A stretch of DNA of 48,917 bases from Loktanella sp. (GTDB lineage Bacteria; Pseudomonadota; Alphaproteobacteria; Rhodobacterales; Rhodobacteraceae): assembly GCA_024686085.1 (NCBI GenBank), contig JAIBDT010000012.1, forward strand, positions 1 to 48,917. The letters are read 5' to 3'. The translations under genes were made by a program, and so were the position numbers. How positions within the stretch are numbered: position 1 is the first letter of the stretch; each line of letters begins with the position of its first letter. Of the stretch, positions 24,355-33,514 are shown piece after piece. The notes under the pieces were generated by a model that saw only the letters and a list, made by a program, of their open reading frames with translations, did not search any database and was not told where the DNA came from.

Positions 24355-25862
24355 CAAGACACATACCCAAAGGCAATTTTCGGAACTGGCGCGCTGTCCA
24401 GCCAGACGCTTTTTGCCGCCGTGTATTCCATCAACGCATCCGTGCCGCTTGAACGACCAAAGCCCGAATTCAAGGATCCGCCAAAAGGCGATGACACATG
24501 GATTGCTTTATAGCTGTTAATCCAGAACGTGCCTGCACGCACGGCCTCTGCCATGCGATGCGCGCGGCCAACATCAGCGGTCCAAACGGCCCCCGCCAAC
24601 CCAAACGCCGTATCATTGGCCAGCGCAATCGCCTCTGCCTCATCGGCAAACGAAATCGCTGTGACAACAGGGCCAAAAATCTCGGTCTGGGCAGCGGCTG
24701 CACGATTTCCAAGCCCGCGCAAAATCGTCGGCGGCACAAAATACCCCGCGTCAGGACGGACGGCGCGGGTCACAACATCAGCGCCCGCATCCTGTGCGGC
24801 CTGAACCATCCCCGTGACATGGGCAAATTGACGGCTGTTGCTGATCGGCCCGATCTGCGTGGCCTCATCTAGCGGATCACCAAGGACAATCTGGTTCATG
24901 CCCTCGGCCAGCAAATCAAGAAACTGCGCTTGCACCGAGTGATGCACCAACAACCGCGATCCTGCGACACAGCTTTGCCCCGCGCCCGAAAATATCGCAG
25001 CCTGCGCCCCTAGACAGGCGTGTTTCAAATTGGCGTCCTCAAAAACGATATTCGCCGACTTGCCACCCAGTTCCAGCACCGCGGGCTTTAAGGCTGCCGC
25101 CGCCGCCATCGCAACCCGCCGCCCCGTTTCGGGCGAGCCGACAAAAACAACTTTGCGCACGGCAGGATGCGCGATCGCCGCCTGCCCCGTCGTTGGCCCC
25201 AACCCGCACAACACGTTAACCAAACCTCTCGGCAGCCCCGCACTTTCAGCAATTTTCACCAAGGCAACTGTAGTAATCGGCGTCAACTCACTGGGCTTGA
25301 TCACCACGCCATTGCCCGCAGCAATCGCAGGCGCGATCTGCCAACCTCCTGTAAAAATTGGGGCATTCCACGGCGTGATTTGAAACACCACGCCCAAAGG
25401 CTCGCGGATCGTATAGTTAAGATGCCCCGACGGCACAGGGATAACTTCACCATGTAACTTGTCGGCCCAGCCGCCATAATAGGCAAACATCTCGGCAACT
25501 TTTGCGACCTCAACACGGCAATCGCGGATTGGCTTGCCTGCTACCAAAGCCTCAAGCTTGGCTATAGGTTCGGCATAATCCAACACGGCCCGCGCAATAT
25601 CTTGCATAACCTGACCGCGCGCTGCAGCCGACAAACCCTTGGACCATTGCTTTTGCGCCTCGGCAGCAGCATCGCAGGCAAGATCCGCCAAATCAGCACC
25701 CGCGTCTGCGTAAGATGCCAAAGGCTGCTCGGTAAATGGATCAACCAAGGTGATTATCTCGCCCGCGCCATCGACCAATGCGCCACCTATCCAACTTTGC
25801 GGTTTATCACCCAAGCCCAATGCCGTCATTTGGGCCGCAAAAACACCTTGCCGATCAGTCAT
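24354..25862 (-). CDS. NAD-dependent aldehyde dehydrogenase (betaine-aldehyde dehydrogenase-like)
   Basis: 502 residues, standard ALDH length. FQITPWNAPIFTGGWQIAPAIAAGN (cofactor and oxyanion region), VFVGSPETGRRVA, the general base in LELGGKSANIVF and the nucleophile in GAGQSCVAGSRL near residue 300 are intact; EIFGPVVTAISF completes the fold. It oxidises an aldehyde to the acid with NAD(P). The upstream frame opens at 25913, but ATG 25862 overlaps the preceding gene's stop by eight bases, which suggests coupling. Specificity cannot be told from sequence. Confidence 0.9.
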   Translation of the reverse strand: MTDRQGVFAAQMTALGLGDKPQSWIGGALVDGAGEIITLVDPFTEQPLASYADAGADLADLACDAAAEAQKQWSKGLSAAARGQVMQDIARAVLDYAEPIAKLEALVAGKPIRDCRVEVAKVAEMFAYYGGWADKLHGEVIPVPSGHLNYTIREPLGVVFQITPWNAPIFTGGWQIAPAIAAGNGVVIKPSELTPITTVALVKIAESAGLPRGLVNVLCGLGPTTGQAAIAHPAVRKVVFVGSPETGRRVAMAAAAALKPAVLELGGKSANIVFEDANLKHACLGAQAAIFSGAGQSCVAGSRLLVHHSVQAQFLDLLAEGMNQIVLGDPLDEATQIGPISNSRQFAHVTGMVQAAQDAGADVVTRAVRPDAGYFVPPTILRGLGNRAAAAQTEIFGPVVTAISFADEAEAIALANDTAFGLAGAVWTADVGRAHRMAEAVRAGTFWINSYKAIHVSSPFGGSLNSGFGRSSGTDALMEYTAAKSVWLDSAPVPKIAFGYVS

Positions 25863-26721
25863 CGCACACCTCGCCTGTAAATTTGGTAATCTCGTTAAAG
25901 TCTGCGCTGTCAACGATCTCAGCCGCGCGATTTAGCCAAATATCCGCAATCGCATCAAAGCCCGCCAGCGGCGTGCCCGTCTCATTCGCAAGATCAACGG
26001 CGAGACCCACATCTTTGCGCATCAGCCCCATCGTAAACCCTGAATCAAAGGTGCCGTTCAAAATCCATTTGGGGAAATTGACCTCGGAAACCCCACTGCG
26101 ACCCGACCCCGCATTGATCCCTTCCAGCAGATCTTGCGGTGCTACACCCGCCGCTTGGCACAATCGGACAGCCTCGGACACTAACACCAGATTGGCAGCG
26201 CACAGCATATTATTGGCAATTTTAGCGGCGTGTCCGGCACCCGAACCCCCAACCACAACGGTTTTGGCGGTCAGTAAATCCAACAACGGTTTCAATCGGG
26301 CAATCGCGCCTACGTCCCCGCCCAACAACATGGTCATTGTGCCTGCATTGGCCGCCGCAGGCCCACCGCTGACGGGACCGTCAACAAACGCAAACCCCTT
26401 GGCCACCCCAAGTACGGCCATCGCTTGCGACGTCGCGGGCACAGAGGTCGAGGTATCCAGAACAATAGCACCTTGTGAAATATGATCGGCAATATCAGCC
26501 ATAACCGCCTGAACAACCTCAGCTTTCGGCAAAGATAGAACAATCACATCGCAGGCTTGCGCTAATGCTCCCGCACTTTTCGCACCCTCACCACCCAAGG
26601 CCACAATGCCCGCCAAAGTGGCGGAATGCGGATCAAAGCACGCAAGCGACTGTCCCGACGCCAGCAAATGCGCAGCCATACCACCGCCCATATTTCCACA
26701 CCCGATTATGCCGATCTTCAT
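25855..26721 (-). CDS. NAD(P)-dependent beta-hydroxyacid dehydrogenase (3-hydroxyisobutyrate dehydrogenase family)
   Basis: 288 residues. Rossmann loop KIGIIGCGNMGGGMAAHL at the start, substrate loop DGPVSGGPAAANAGTMTML near 117-135, and the catalytic lysine in AAKIANNML near 169. The family oxidises 3-hydroxyisobutyrate, tartronate semialdehyde-type, sulfolactaldehyde-type or gamma-hydroxybutyrate substrates; which one is not evident. A GTG at 26730 is in frame, but GGAAG is spaced for ATG 26721. First gene of the four-gene operon. Confidence 0.9.
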   Translation of the reverse strand: MKIGIIGCGNMGGGMAAHLLASGQSLACFDPHSATLAGIVALGGEGAKSAGALAQACDVIVLSLPKAEVVQAVMADIADHISQGAIVLDTSTSVPATSQAMAVLGVAKGFAFVDGPVSGGPAAANAGTMTMLLGGDVGAIARLKPLLDLLTAKTVVVGGSGAGHAAKIANNMLCAANLVLVSEAVRLCQAAGVAPQDLLEGINAGSGRSGVSEVNFPKWILNGTFDSGFTMGLMRKDVGLAVDLANETGTPLAGFDAIADIWLNRAAEIVDSADFNEITKFTGEVCDD

Positions 26722-26798
26722 AGCGCCCACTTCCGTGTTTCATCCCAGTTCAATCAACACTGGCAGGGAAACCCGCTTGGGTAAATGGGCAGAGCCTT

Positions 26799-27290
26799 CT
26801 ACGGAATAAGAACCGCGTTTCGGTCGTAATCGGCGGAATCTACCGTGCCGTCGTCATAGGTTATCTCAACAGTGACACTCTGCACGCTTTCGGGGGCGAA
26901 CGTCACATAAGGCAAATAGTCAGCAACTTCGATCATCACATTGGGCGCAGCCATGTCGGAATGACACGGCTCTAGGCGCAACAGCTGATCCGCAGGCGCA
27001 CCATTGATACCATAACGAATATCCCAAAGCCCGCAGCGCCACCCCAAAAGGTTCGAAAAATACAAAAGATCTTGGCCTTCATACAAACGCACGGCGATCC
27101 AGTTGGGCTTGGTCATACCCAGGATCGGCTTGACCTCAAGGGCAGTCGTAAAAGTGCCCGTCGCGATTTGCGGCTCGGGCGCGCGGGCTTGCGTATCGGC
27201 AACGGTGACAGGCGCGGCAGTGGCTTGGTCATCAACCGGATCAACCGCCAACGCCCAAGCAATCAATATAGGCAGAAAAAAGTGTAACAT
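26799..27290 (-). CDS. Secreted hypothetical protein
   Basis: 163 residues: hydrophobic signal (MLHFFLPILIAWALAVDPV), an Ala/Pro/Thr-rich linker, then a domain with LYFSNLLGWRCGLWDIRYGING near 89-110 and two cysteines that may bond (RCGLW and EPCHS). The frame opens far upstream to 27635, but ATG 27290 follows GGAAAGGCTGCAAG. Family not recognised; the pattern is that of conserved roseobacter hypotheticals. Divergent from the GT8-like gene. Confidence 0.7.
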   Translation of the reverse strand: MLHFFLPILIAWALAVDPVDDQATAAPVTVADTQARAPEPQIATGTFTTALEVKPILGMTKPNWIAVRLYEGQDLLYFSNLLGWRCGLWDIRYGINGAPADQLLRLEPCHSDMAAPNVMIEVADYLPYVTFAPESVQSVTVEITYDDGTVDSADYDRNAVLIP

Positions 27291-27374
27291 CTTGCAGCCT
27301 TTCCAATCTCGCGGGTTTTGAATTGTTTCAATGCGTCCTATAGTGACACAACAATAACGCGGGACGAGCAAATT

Positions 27375-28376
27375 ATGGCGCGCAAAAAGGCCTCGGGCCA
27401 GCCTTTTAACATTATGATCGTCGGACAAGGCGGCAGGCTTCAGTATGAAGCTGTGTTGTTCGTAGCCAGTCTGAGGTCGAATTCGCCGAATTTTCAAGGC
27501 CGCGTGATTGTTGTTGAACCGCAAGACGGCCCGCTTTGGCAAAAAGACCCGCGCATGAATGCAGAGATCAAAGAGGTCTTGCTGGACATGGGCGCCGAGA
27601 TCGCCCCATTCGAGTCCAAACATTTCGGCCAGCAATACCCCTACGGCAATAAAATTGAAGGCCTCAGCGCCATGCCCGCAGGCGAGCCCTTCGTGTTTTT
27701 CGACACCGACACGCTGGTCATGGGCGATATCGAAAGCATCCCGTTCGATTTTGACGCCCCCGCCGCATCCATGAAACGCGAAGGAACATGGCCTGAGGAA
27801 GAACTCTACTGGCCCGGCTACACCGCAATCTGGAAATCGCTTTATGACAAATTTGGGCTAGAGTTCGAAAGCACCCTCGACCTGTCTCAACCCGACGAAT
27901 ACTGGAAACGGTATATGTATTTCAACGCAGGCTGGTTCTTTGGGGCCGACCCCGCGGCATTCGGGGCGCGGTTCTTGGAGTACGCGCTGGCCGTGCGCGA
28001 TGACCGCCCTGACGAATTGGCTATTCAATCGCTCGACCCTTGGCTGGACCAAGTCGTGCTGCCGCTTGTGATCCACAGCTTTGGCGGCGGACGCCCTGCC
28101 CTCGAACTGGACGGGCTGGACGGCGACATTACCTGCCATTACCGCCTGCTACCCTTGTTCTACGCGCGCGAAAGCGACGCAGCGGTTGCGATGATGGAAT
28201 CTGTCGCGGCCCCCAATAAGATCAAGAAATGGCTCAAGAATTACGATGCCTTCAAAAGGATGATATACCAAGGGCGCGGGCAGAAAGTGCGTGCGTTATT
28301 TGATCGCAGCGATATGCCGCCGCGTGAAAAGCAGATCCGCAATCAGATCAAATCCGCAGGTTTCTGGGTCAGATAA
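27375..28376 (+). CDS. GT8-like glycosyltransferase-fold protein
   Basis: 333 residues. NIMIVGQGGRLQYEAVLFVASLRSN at the start and VFFDTDTLVMGD near 104-115, with a DxD metal/nucleotide-sugar motif, are the marks of the GT-A fold as in GT8. MYFNAGWFFGADPAAFG and a later IHSFGG segment fit the acceptor side. No signal peptide, so probably cytoplasmic. Donor and acceptor are unknown, and activity is not proven. The frame opens at 27318, but the conserved start MARKKASG is at 27375. Convergent with the VOC gene, three bases apart. Confidence 0.75.
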   Translation: MARKKASGQPFNIMIVGQGGRLQYEAVLFVASLRSNSPNFQGRVIVVEPQDGPLWQKDPRMNAEIKEVLLDMGAEIAPFESKHFGQQYPYGNKIEGLSAMPAGEPFVFFDTDTLVMGDIESIPFDFDAPAASMKREGTWPEEELYWPGYTAIWKSLYDKFGLEFESTLDLSQPDEYWKRYMYFNAGWFFGADPAAFGARFLEYALAVRDDRPDELAIQSLDPWLDQVVLPLVIHSFGGGRPALELDGLDGDITCHYRLLPLFYARESDAAVAMMESVAAPNKIKKWLKNYDAFKRMIYQGRGQKVRALFDRSDMPPREKQIRNQIKSAGFWVR

Positions 28377-28379
28377 ACT

Positions 28380-28793
28380 TTACGTGGCAAAGATATCCGC
28401 GTCGTCAGCCAAACCCTTGATCTCGATCGGGTTGCCTGACGGGTCACGGAAAAACATCGTCCACTGCTCACCCGGCTCACCCTTAAAACGGACCGAGGGC
28501 GCGAGGATGAAATCGGTCTGGCGCTCCTCCAAACGGCCCGCCAGCGCAGTCCAATCGCCCAATGGCAAGACCACACCAAAATGCGGCATCGGCACCATGT
28601 GATCACCGACCTTACCCGTCGGCTCATTGGCAAAAGGTTGCCCCAAATGCAGACTTAGCTGATGACCGAAAAAGTCGAAATCAACCCACGTGTCCGTTGA
28701 CCGGCCCTCCGTTGCGCCAAGCGCGTTGGAATAGAATTCTCGTGCTTCATCCAAATCCAGAACATGGAACGCAAAGTGAAAGGGTACAGGCAT
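28380..28793 (-). CDS. VOC family protein (glyoxalase/bleomycin-resistance-like)
   Basis: 137 residues, one VOC module: FHFAFHVLDLDEAREFYSNALGA at the start, DFFGHQLSLHL in the middle and FFRDPSGNPIEIKGL at the end, with the metal histidine and glutamate positions (FHV..., HLSLH, IEIKG) in place. Could be a lactoylglutathione lyase-like or dioxygenase-like enzyme; the substrate is unknown. The ATG follows AAGGACCAAATA. Divergent from metY, with 86 bases between. Confidence 0.85.
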   Translation of the reverse strand: MPVPFHFAFHVLDLDEAREFYSNALGATEGRSTDTWVDFDFFGHQLSLHLGQPFANEPTGKVGDHMVPMPHFGVVLPLGDWTALAGRLEERQTDFILAPSVRFKGEPGEQWTMFFRDPSGNPIEIKGLADDADIFAT

Positions 28794-28879
28794 TATTTGG
28801 TCCTTTTTAAGCATGGGCGTTGAGTGGGGCTGCATTTGCACCTACACATGGCACAACTCATTTTTATAGGGAGAATCCG

Positions 28880-30172
28880 ATGACTGACCAGCCAAAATTG
28901 GGCTTTGACACATTGCAAGTCCACGCAGGCGCTCGCCCCGATCCTGCGACAGGCGCCCGTCAGGTGCCAATCTACCAAACAACAGCCTATGTGTTTCGCG
29001 ACGCCGATCACGCAGCCAAACTGTTTAACCTCGAAGAAGTTGGCTACATCTATTCCCGCTTGACCAACCCGACAGTGGCCGCCCTGCAAGAACGCATCGC
29101 GACACTTGAAGGCGGCGCAGGGGCCGTTTGCTGTTCGTCTGGTCACGCAGCCCAGTTGATGGCGCTGTTCCCACTGATGGGTCCAGGCAAAAACATTGTG
29201 GCCTCCTCGCGCCTGTACGGCGGCACGATCACGCAGTTTAGCCAGACGATTAAGCGTTTCGGTTGGTCGGCAACTTTCGTGGACATCGACGATGCGGCTG
29301 CGGTCAAAGCGGCGATCAACGACGACACACGTGCGATCTTTTGTGAAACCATTGCAAACCCTGGCGGGCATATCGCCGACCTCGACGGCTTGGCAAAAAT
29401 CGCAGATGGCGCAGGCATCCCACTGATCGTGGACAATACGACCGCGACACCATACCTGTGCAACCCGATTGAACATGGTGCGACGCTTGTGGTGCATTCC
29501 ACCACCAAATACCTGACAGGCAACGGCACCGTCATGGGCGGCTGCGTTGTGGATTCAGGCAAGTTTGACTGGTCCCAAAACGACAAATTCCCATCCCTGT
29601 CCCAGCCAGAGCCAGCCTACCATGGCATCGTTTTTGCCGACGCTTTGGGTCCGATGGCATTCACGTTCCACTCTATCGCAATCGGCCTGCGCGATCTGGG
29701 CATGACCATGAACCCGCAAGCAGCACACTACACACTGATGGGCATTGAAACCCTGTCTCTGCGTATGGACCGCCACGTCGAGAATGCACACACAGTCGCG
29801 ACTTGGCTCGAAAACGATCCGCGCGTTGATTATGTGACCTACGCTGGTCTGGACAGCTCTCCTTACAAAAAGCTGGTTCCGCAGATTTGCCCGAAAGGCG
29901 CAGGCGCATTGTTCACAATCGCCGTTAAAGGCGGCTATGACGCCTGTGTGAAACTGGTTGATAGCCTTGAAATCTTCAGCCACGTGGCAAACTTGGGCGA
30001 TACGCGCAGCTTGGTCATTCACTCGGCCTCGACCACGCACCGCCAGTTGACACCAGAACAACAAGAAGCAGCGGGCGCAGGTCCCAGCATTGTGCGCCTC
30101 TCCATCGGGATCGAAAACTTCGAAGACCTGATTGCTGATCTGGATCAGGCTCTGGCAAAAGCCACGGCCTAA
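28880..30172 (+). CDS. metY: O-acetylhomoserine sulfhydrylase (O-acetylhomoserine aminocarboxypropyltransferase)
   Basis: 430-residue PLP enzyme of the Cys/Met metabolism family, which makes homocysteine from O-acetylhomoserine and sulfide. GFDTLQVHAGARPDPATGARQVPIYQ starts it; YSRLTNPT, then VDNTTATPYL, and the PLP lysine K210 in STTKYLTGNG are typical, with QLTPEQQEAAGAGP near the end. Length agrees with MetY instead of the shorter MetZ. ATG 28880 follows GGGAGAATCCG. A SAM riboswitch was looked for in the leader and not found. A terminator follows. Confidence 0.93.
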   Translation: MTDQPKLGFDTLQVHAGARPDPATGARQVPIYQTTAYVFRDADHAAKLFNLEEVGYIYSRLTNPTVAALQERIATLEGGAGAVCCSSGHAAQLMALFPLMGPGKNIVASSRLYGGTITQFSQTIKRFGWSATFVDIDDAAAVKAAINDDTRAIFCETIANPGGHIADLDGLAKIADGAGIPLIVDNTTATPYLCNPIEHGATLVVHSTTKYLTGNGTVMGGCVVDSGKFDWSQNDKFPSLSQPEPAYHGIVFADALGPMAFTFHSIAIGLRDLGMTMNPQAAHYTLMGIETLSLRMDRHVENAHTVATWLENDPRVDYVTYAGLDSSPYKKLVPQICPKGAGALFTIAVKGGYDACVKLVDSLEIFSHVANLGDTRSLVIHSASTTHRQLTPEQQEAAGAGPSIVRLSIGIENFEDLIADLDQALAKATA

Positions 30173-30187
30173 TCCCTGCCCATTTTG

Positions 30188-30217
30188 TTGGCCCCGTGAC
30201 AACACGGGGCCAATTTT
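30188..30217. terminator. Bidirectional terminator between metY and the SIMPL gene
   Basis: TTGGCCCCGTG (30188-30198) and CACGGGGCCAA (30203-30213) form an 11-bp stem with loop ACAA, followed by TTTTC on the plus strand. The genes converge here. Confidence 0.85.
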
Positions 30218-30918
30218 CACTCCAATCCCCAAACCATTGAAATACTAGCAGAAATTGACATTTCGCCAGCGGCGACAGGCACCGATCTGCTGCCGGCATC
30301 AAAGGCCATCTCAGCCATCATCGGCATCGGACCAGAGGTGTTGCCACTTTCCGAGATGATCATAATCGGCCCAAGACTGACGCCAGCGGCTTGTGTGTAA
30401 ACCTCTGCCTTGGCCTTAGCATCCGCGACAGCAGCTTGCCGCGCGGCCGTCATGGCAGGGGCGCGGTCCGCGACATCAAATTGCAAACCGTTCATCTGGT
30501 TGGCACCGTCACGCACCGCGGCATCCAGAACGCGTCCCAAGTTATCCAAATCAAAGACCTGCACCTGCATATCCGTTGACGCAATATAACCCGTCACTTG
30601 GCGGGGTTGCCCATCCACATAGTCGGAATAACGCTGGTCTAGTCGCAGGTTACTGGTCTGGATATGTTTGGGCTCAATCTGGGCGGCGGCCAGTTGGACC
30701 AGCACATTTTCCATCGCAGCGCTCATCGCGGCCAAGGCCTCGGCGGAGGTCGGGGCCTCTTGTACCACGCCCAACGTAATCCGCGCCATATCGGGCGTGA
30801 CCGTCACGACACCCTCGCCTGTCACGGCGATGCGCGGTTCGGACTGCGCCATTGCCGCCCCCGAACAAAGCCCAGCGACCAACAAAGTCGCTGCAAAATT
30901 CCGTATCGCAAATGTCAT
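30217..30918 (-). CDS. SIMPL-domain (DUF541) periplasmic protein
   Basis: 233 residues: signal peptide (FAATLLVAGLCSGAAMAQ), then one SIMPL domain. ITVTGEGVV-like start (IAVTGEGVVTVTPDMARITLGV), ...MENVLVQLAAAQIEPKHIQTSNLRLDQRYS, GYIASTDMQVQVFDLDNLGRVLDAAV and DAKAKAEVYTQAAGVSLG are characteristic. Family members such as E. coli YggE protect against oxidative stress by an unclear mechanism. ATG 30918 follows AAAGGATTAAACTG. Confidence 0.9.
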   Translation of the reverse strand: MTFAIRNFAATLLVAGLCSGAAMAQSEPRIAVTGEGVVTVTPDMARITLGVVQEAPTSAEALAAMSAAMENVLVQLAAAQIEPKHIQTSNLRLDQRYSDYVDGQPRQVTGYIASTDMQVQVFDLDNLGRVLDAAVRDGANQMNGLQFDVADRAPAMTAARQAAVADAKAKAEVYTQAAGVSLGPIMIISESGNTSGPMPMMAEMAFDAGSRSVPVAAGEMSISASISMVWGLE

Positions 30919-31081
30919 CAGTTTAATCCTTTTATGATCACTCACCTTATGAGACGCAGCTTGCACGACGATCCTTGGCCGCGCATCTGCAAATAGTTGG
31001 ATTTGGCGAAATATTGCTATAGGCTGGATATGCGAGGCAATCCCGTTTTGCCCCGCGACACCAACATGATAGAGCGTGTTT

Positions 31082-33469
31082 ATGACAACAAATTTTGCAC
31101 TCTCGCTATCTTTCGACGGAATTCAGCTACTGCAACGTGCAGATGACGGCTGGCTTTTGGTGGGCAAGACCGATTTGGACGTGCCCGACTTGGGCGCGGC
31201 TTTGGCGGCGATGCGCGAAGATGCGATGCTTTTGGCCCCTGACGGGCTACGGACCAAACTGCTGATCCCGAACGAGCAGATCAAATATGTGACGTTAGAA
31301 ACGGCACAAACCAGTCTACAAGACGTCCAAAACGCGCTAGAGGGCACCACCCCCTACGCGATTGACGATCTGGTGATTGACTTTGATCGCAACGGCGGGC
31401 GGACCTTTATTGCTGCCGTGGCGCGTGAAACGCTGGACGAGGCAGAGGCATTTGCTAAGCAATACAATTTCGCGCCTGTCAGCTTTGCCGCAATCGCCGA
31501 ACCACTGACCTTCAAAACCGAAGTTTTCTTTGGGCCTGCCAAGGGCGCGGCTGGGACGGTGACACGCGACGCAGAGCCTGTTGTGGTGATTGGTGACGCC
31601 GTCTTGCCGCCGCCTTTGGTAGACGACCCCGAAAACCTGCCCGTCTTCACGCCCCGCCCACGCATGGACACGCCGGAAAGCGTCGCGCCGACATTGCCGA
31701 ATGCGCCAAAGGACGATGAGAGCATTGAAGCGGACCCTACGGAACCACTGTCCGTGCCGACAGGCAATGCAGATGGCCCAAAGGTTGCGCAACCCGACGT
31801 CAGCACACCCGCCGCACCCAGCAAGCCTGTTGTCTCAATTGATGCAACACCGCCCGCAGCGGCCCCGGCAGTGACAGGAACAGCACCAAGCGCCGAAGAC
31901 ATCGCAGCAACAGGTGGCTTTGCATCGCGCCGCGCGGCGCCATCCGCGCCTGCAAGGCCACAAGAAGAAGCGCCCAAGAAGCCCGAGAAGCTAAGCCGCA
32001 AAGAAAAGAAAGCCGCCTTTGCCACCAAGCAAGCACAAGAAAAGCGCGGCAAGCCTCGGTTCTTGGGGCTGATCCTGACCGCAATCTTGCTGATTATCAT
32101 GGCATTGGTCGCCATCTGGGCATCCACCTTGACCGAAGAGGATATCGCAGGCTGGTTTGGCACGCAGCCTAGCGCAATCGTTGAAACCGCACAAACACCC
32201 ACGGCCCCTACCGCGACAGAGGTCGTGGCCGTCGCTCCGCTTGCAGATGATGCATCGGTTGCGGCGGCGACACCCATTCCAGACGAAACCGGCACCGTCC
32301 TACCACAAGTCCGCGCCACCACGCTTGGGCGCGTCCTGAGCCCCTCCGAGGCCGACCGTATATACGCAGCAACCGGCGTTTGGCAGCGCGCGCCGCGCCT
32401 GCCGCTTGAACCGCGCAGCGAAACACTGACTTTGCCAATGCCGCAGATCGAGCCGCGCCTTGCCGCGCTGGCCCTGCCCGTATTGCCTGACACCACGACA
32501 TTGGCCCCCGATCTTGCGTTGATTGCACCCAGCAATCCGCCAGCGGCTGGCACCGATTTTGAACGCGACGCAGATGGTTTTATTCTGGCAACACCCGAAG
32601 GCACATTAACCCCTAACGGCGCGTTGGTCTTTGCAGGGTCGCCCCCGAAACGCCCGCCGCTACGGCCGGCCGCCGCCGCACCAGCCGACCTTACAACAGG
32701 CGACATACTACCAGACACCCCTGAAGGGGTGATTGTGATTGCTGGCCGCCCGTCCAAAGTGCCGCCTCTGCGCCCTGCCGACGCTACCTTGCCAGAGGAA
32801 CCAGCCGACGAAGCCGCAGCCGAGGTTGTTGGCACCAGTACTATGCGCCCCAACTTGCGCCCAGAAGGCCTCGCGCCGCCCCAACCTGCGGAAACCCAGA
32901 TTGCTTTTGCCGATCCGGCACTTGCGGGCGAACGGCCCAAACTGCGGCCCGCAGGTCTGGCACCACCACCCGCACCGGAGCCTGCTACACCTGACATCAC
33001 CGATGTCGTCGCGGCAATCGCCCGCGCAGCCCCTGTCAGCCCATACGTCGCACCCACCGCACGGGCGGTCCAAGTGTCGCGCCGCCCAGACACACGGCCG
33101 CGCAACTTTGCGCGTGTGGTCAGCCGCGCCATTGATCAAGCCAACAAACAAGCGGCGCGCCAACAAGCCGCCGCACAGCCCGCCGCTGCAGTATCTAATG
33201 CGCCCGCGCGGTCCTCAGGCTCTGTGCCGGGCGGGGTCGCAAATGCGGCCACCTTGCAAAACGCCATCAAGCTGCGCGACGTCAACCTGATTGGGGTCTA
33301 CGGGCAACCCAGCGATAGACGTGCTTTGGTGCGTTTGGGCAACGGGCGCTACGTAAAAGTAGAGGTCGGCAGCTCGCTTGACGGGGGCCGTGTTACAGCA
33401 ATCGGCGATAGTGCGCTGAACTACGTCAAGCGCGGCAAAACATACTTACTGCAACTGCCCACTGGCTAA
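31082..33469 (+). CDS. Bitopic membrane protein: GspL/PilM-like N-domain, Pro-rich periplasmic linker, GspC/PilP-like C-domain
   Basis: 795 residues. The first 150 resemble the actin-like N-domain of GspL/PilM: ALEGTTPYAIDDLVIDF near 81-97, where T2SS GspL has LPYxxEDQL, then a second subdomain. A charged segment precedes one membrane span at about 326-349 (FLGLILTAILLIIMALVAIW). The periplasmic linker carries four RPxLRP motifs near residues 523, 560, 589 and 618. The last 75 residues (NLIGVYGQPSDRRALVRLGNGRYVKVE...) resemble the GspC/PilP homology region. No other type II secretion or pilus gene is in the window. The GTG at 31076 is an alternative start. Confidence 0.7.
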   Translation: MTTNFALSLSFDGIQLLQRADDGWLLVGKTDLDVPDLGAALAAMREDAMLLAPDGLRTKLLIPNEQIKYVTLETAQTSLQDVQNALEGTTPYAIDDLVIDFDRNGGRTFIAAVARETLDEAEAFAKQYNFAPVSFAAIAEPLTFKTEVFFGPAKGAAGTVTRDAEPVVVIGDAVLPPPLVDDPENLPVFTPRPRMDTPESVAPTLPNAPKDDESIEADPTEPLSVPTGNADGPKVAQPDVSTPAAPSKPVVSIDATPPAAAPAVTGTAPSAEDIAATGGFASRRAAPSAPARPQEEAPKKPEKLSRKEKKAAFATKQAQEKRGKPRFLGLILTAILLIIMALVAIWASTLTEEDIAGWFGTQPSAIVETAQTPTAPTATEVVAVAPLADDASVAAATPIPDETGTVLPQVRATTLGRVLSPSEADRIYAATGVWQRAPRLPLEPRSETLTLPMPQIEPRLAALALPVLPDTTTLAPDLALIAPSNPPAAGTDFERDADGFILATPEGTLTPNGALVFAGSPPKRPPLRPAAAAPADLTTGDILPDTPEGVIVIAGRPSKVPPLRPADATLPEEPADEAAAEVVGTSTMRPNLRPEGLAPPQPAETQIAFADPALAGERPKLRPAGLAPPPAPEPATPDITDVVAAIARAAPVSPYVAPTARAVQVSRRPDTRPRNFARVVSRAIDQANKQAARQQAAAQPAAAVSNAPARSSGSVPGGVANAATLQNAIKLRDVNLIGVYGQPSDRRALVRLGNGRYVKVEVGSSLDGGRVTAIGDSALNYVKRGKTYLLQLPTG

Positions 33470-33514
33470 CGTGAACTGGTTGATTTCGGTTGCAATGCAG
33501 CCGATACACCACTG

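Noticed and set aside
28794..28879. SAM-II or SAM/SAH riboswitch before metY
   Set aside because: The 86-base leader has only a 5-bp pairing (TGAGT/ACTCA) and lacks the conserved GCUAAA-type core of SAM-II; SAM/SAH riboswitches are found before metK.
31354..33132. 592-residue minus-strand open frame
   Set aside because: It is the mirror of the plus-strand gene 31082-33469 in GC-rich, repeat-containing sequence; composition is Ala/Gly/Ser/Arg-rich without any recognisable domain or ribosome site.
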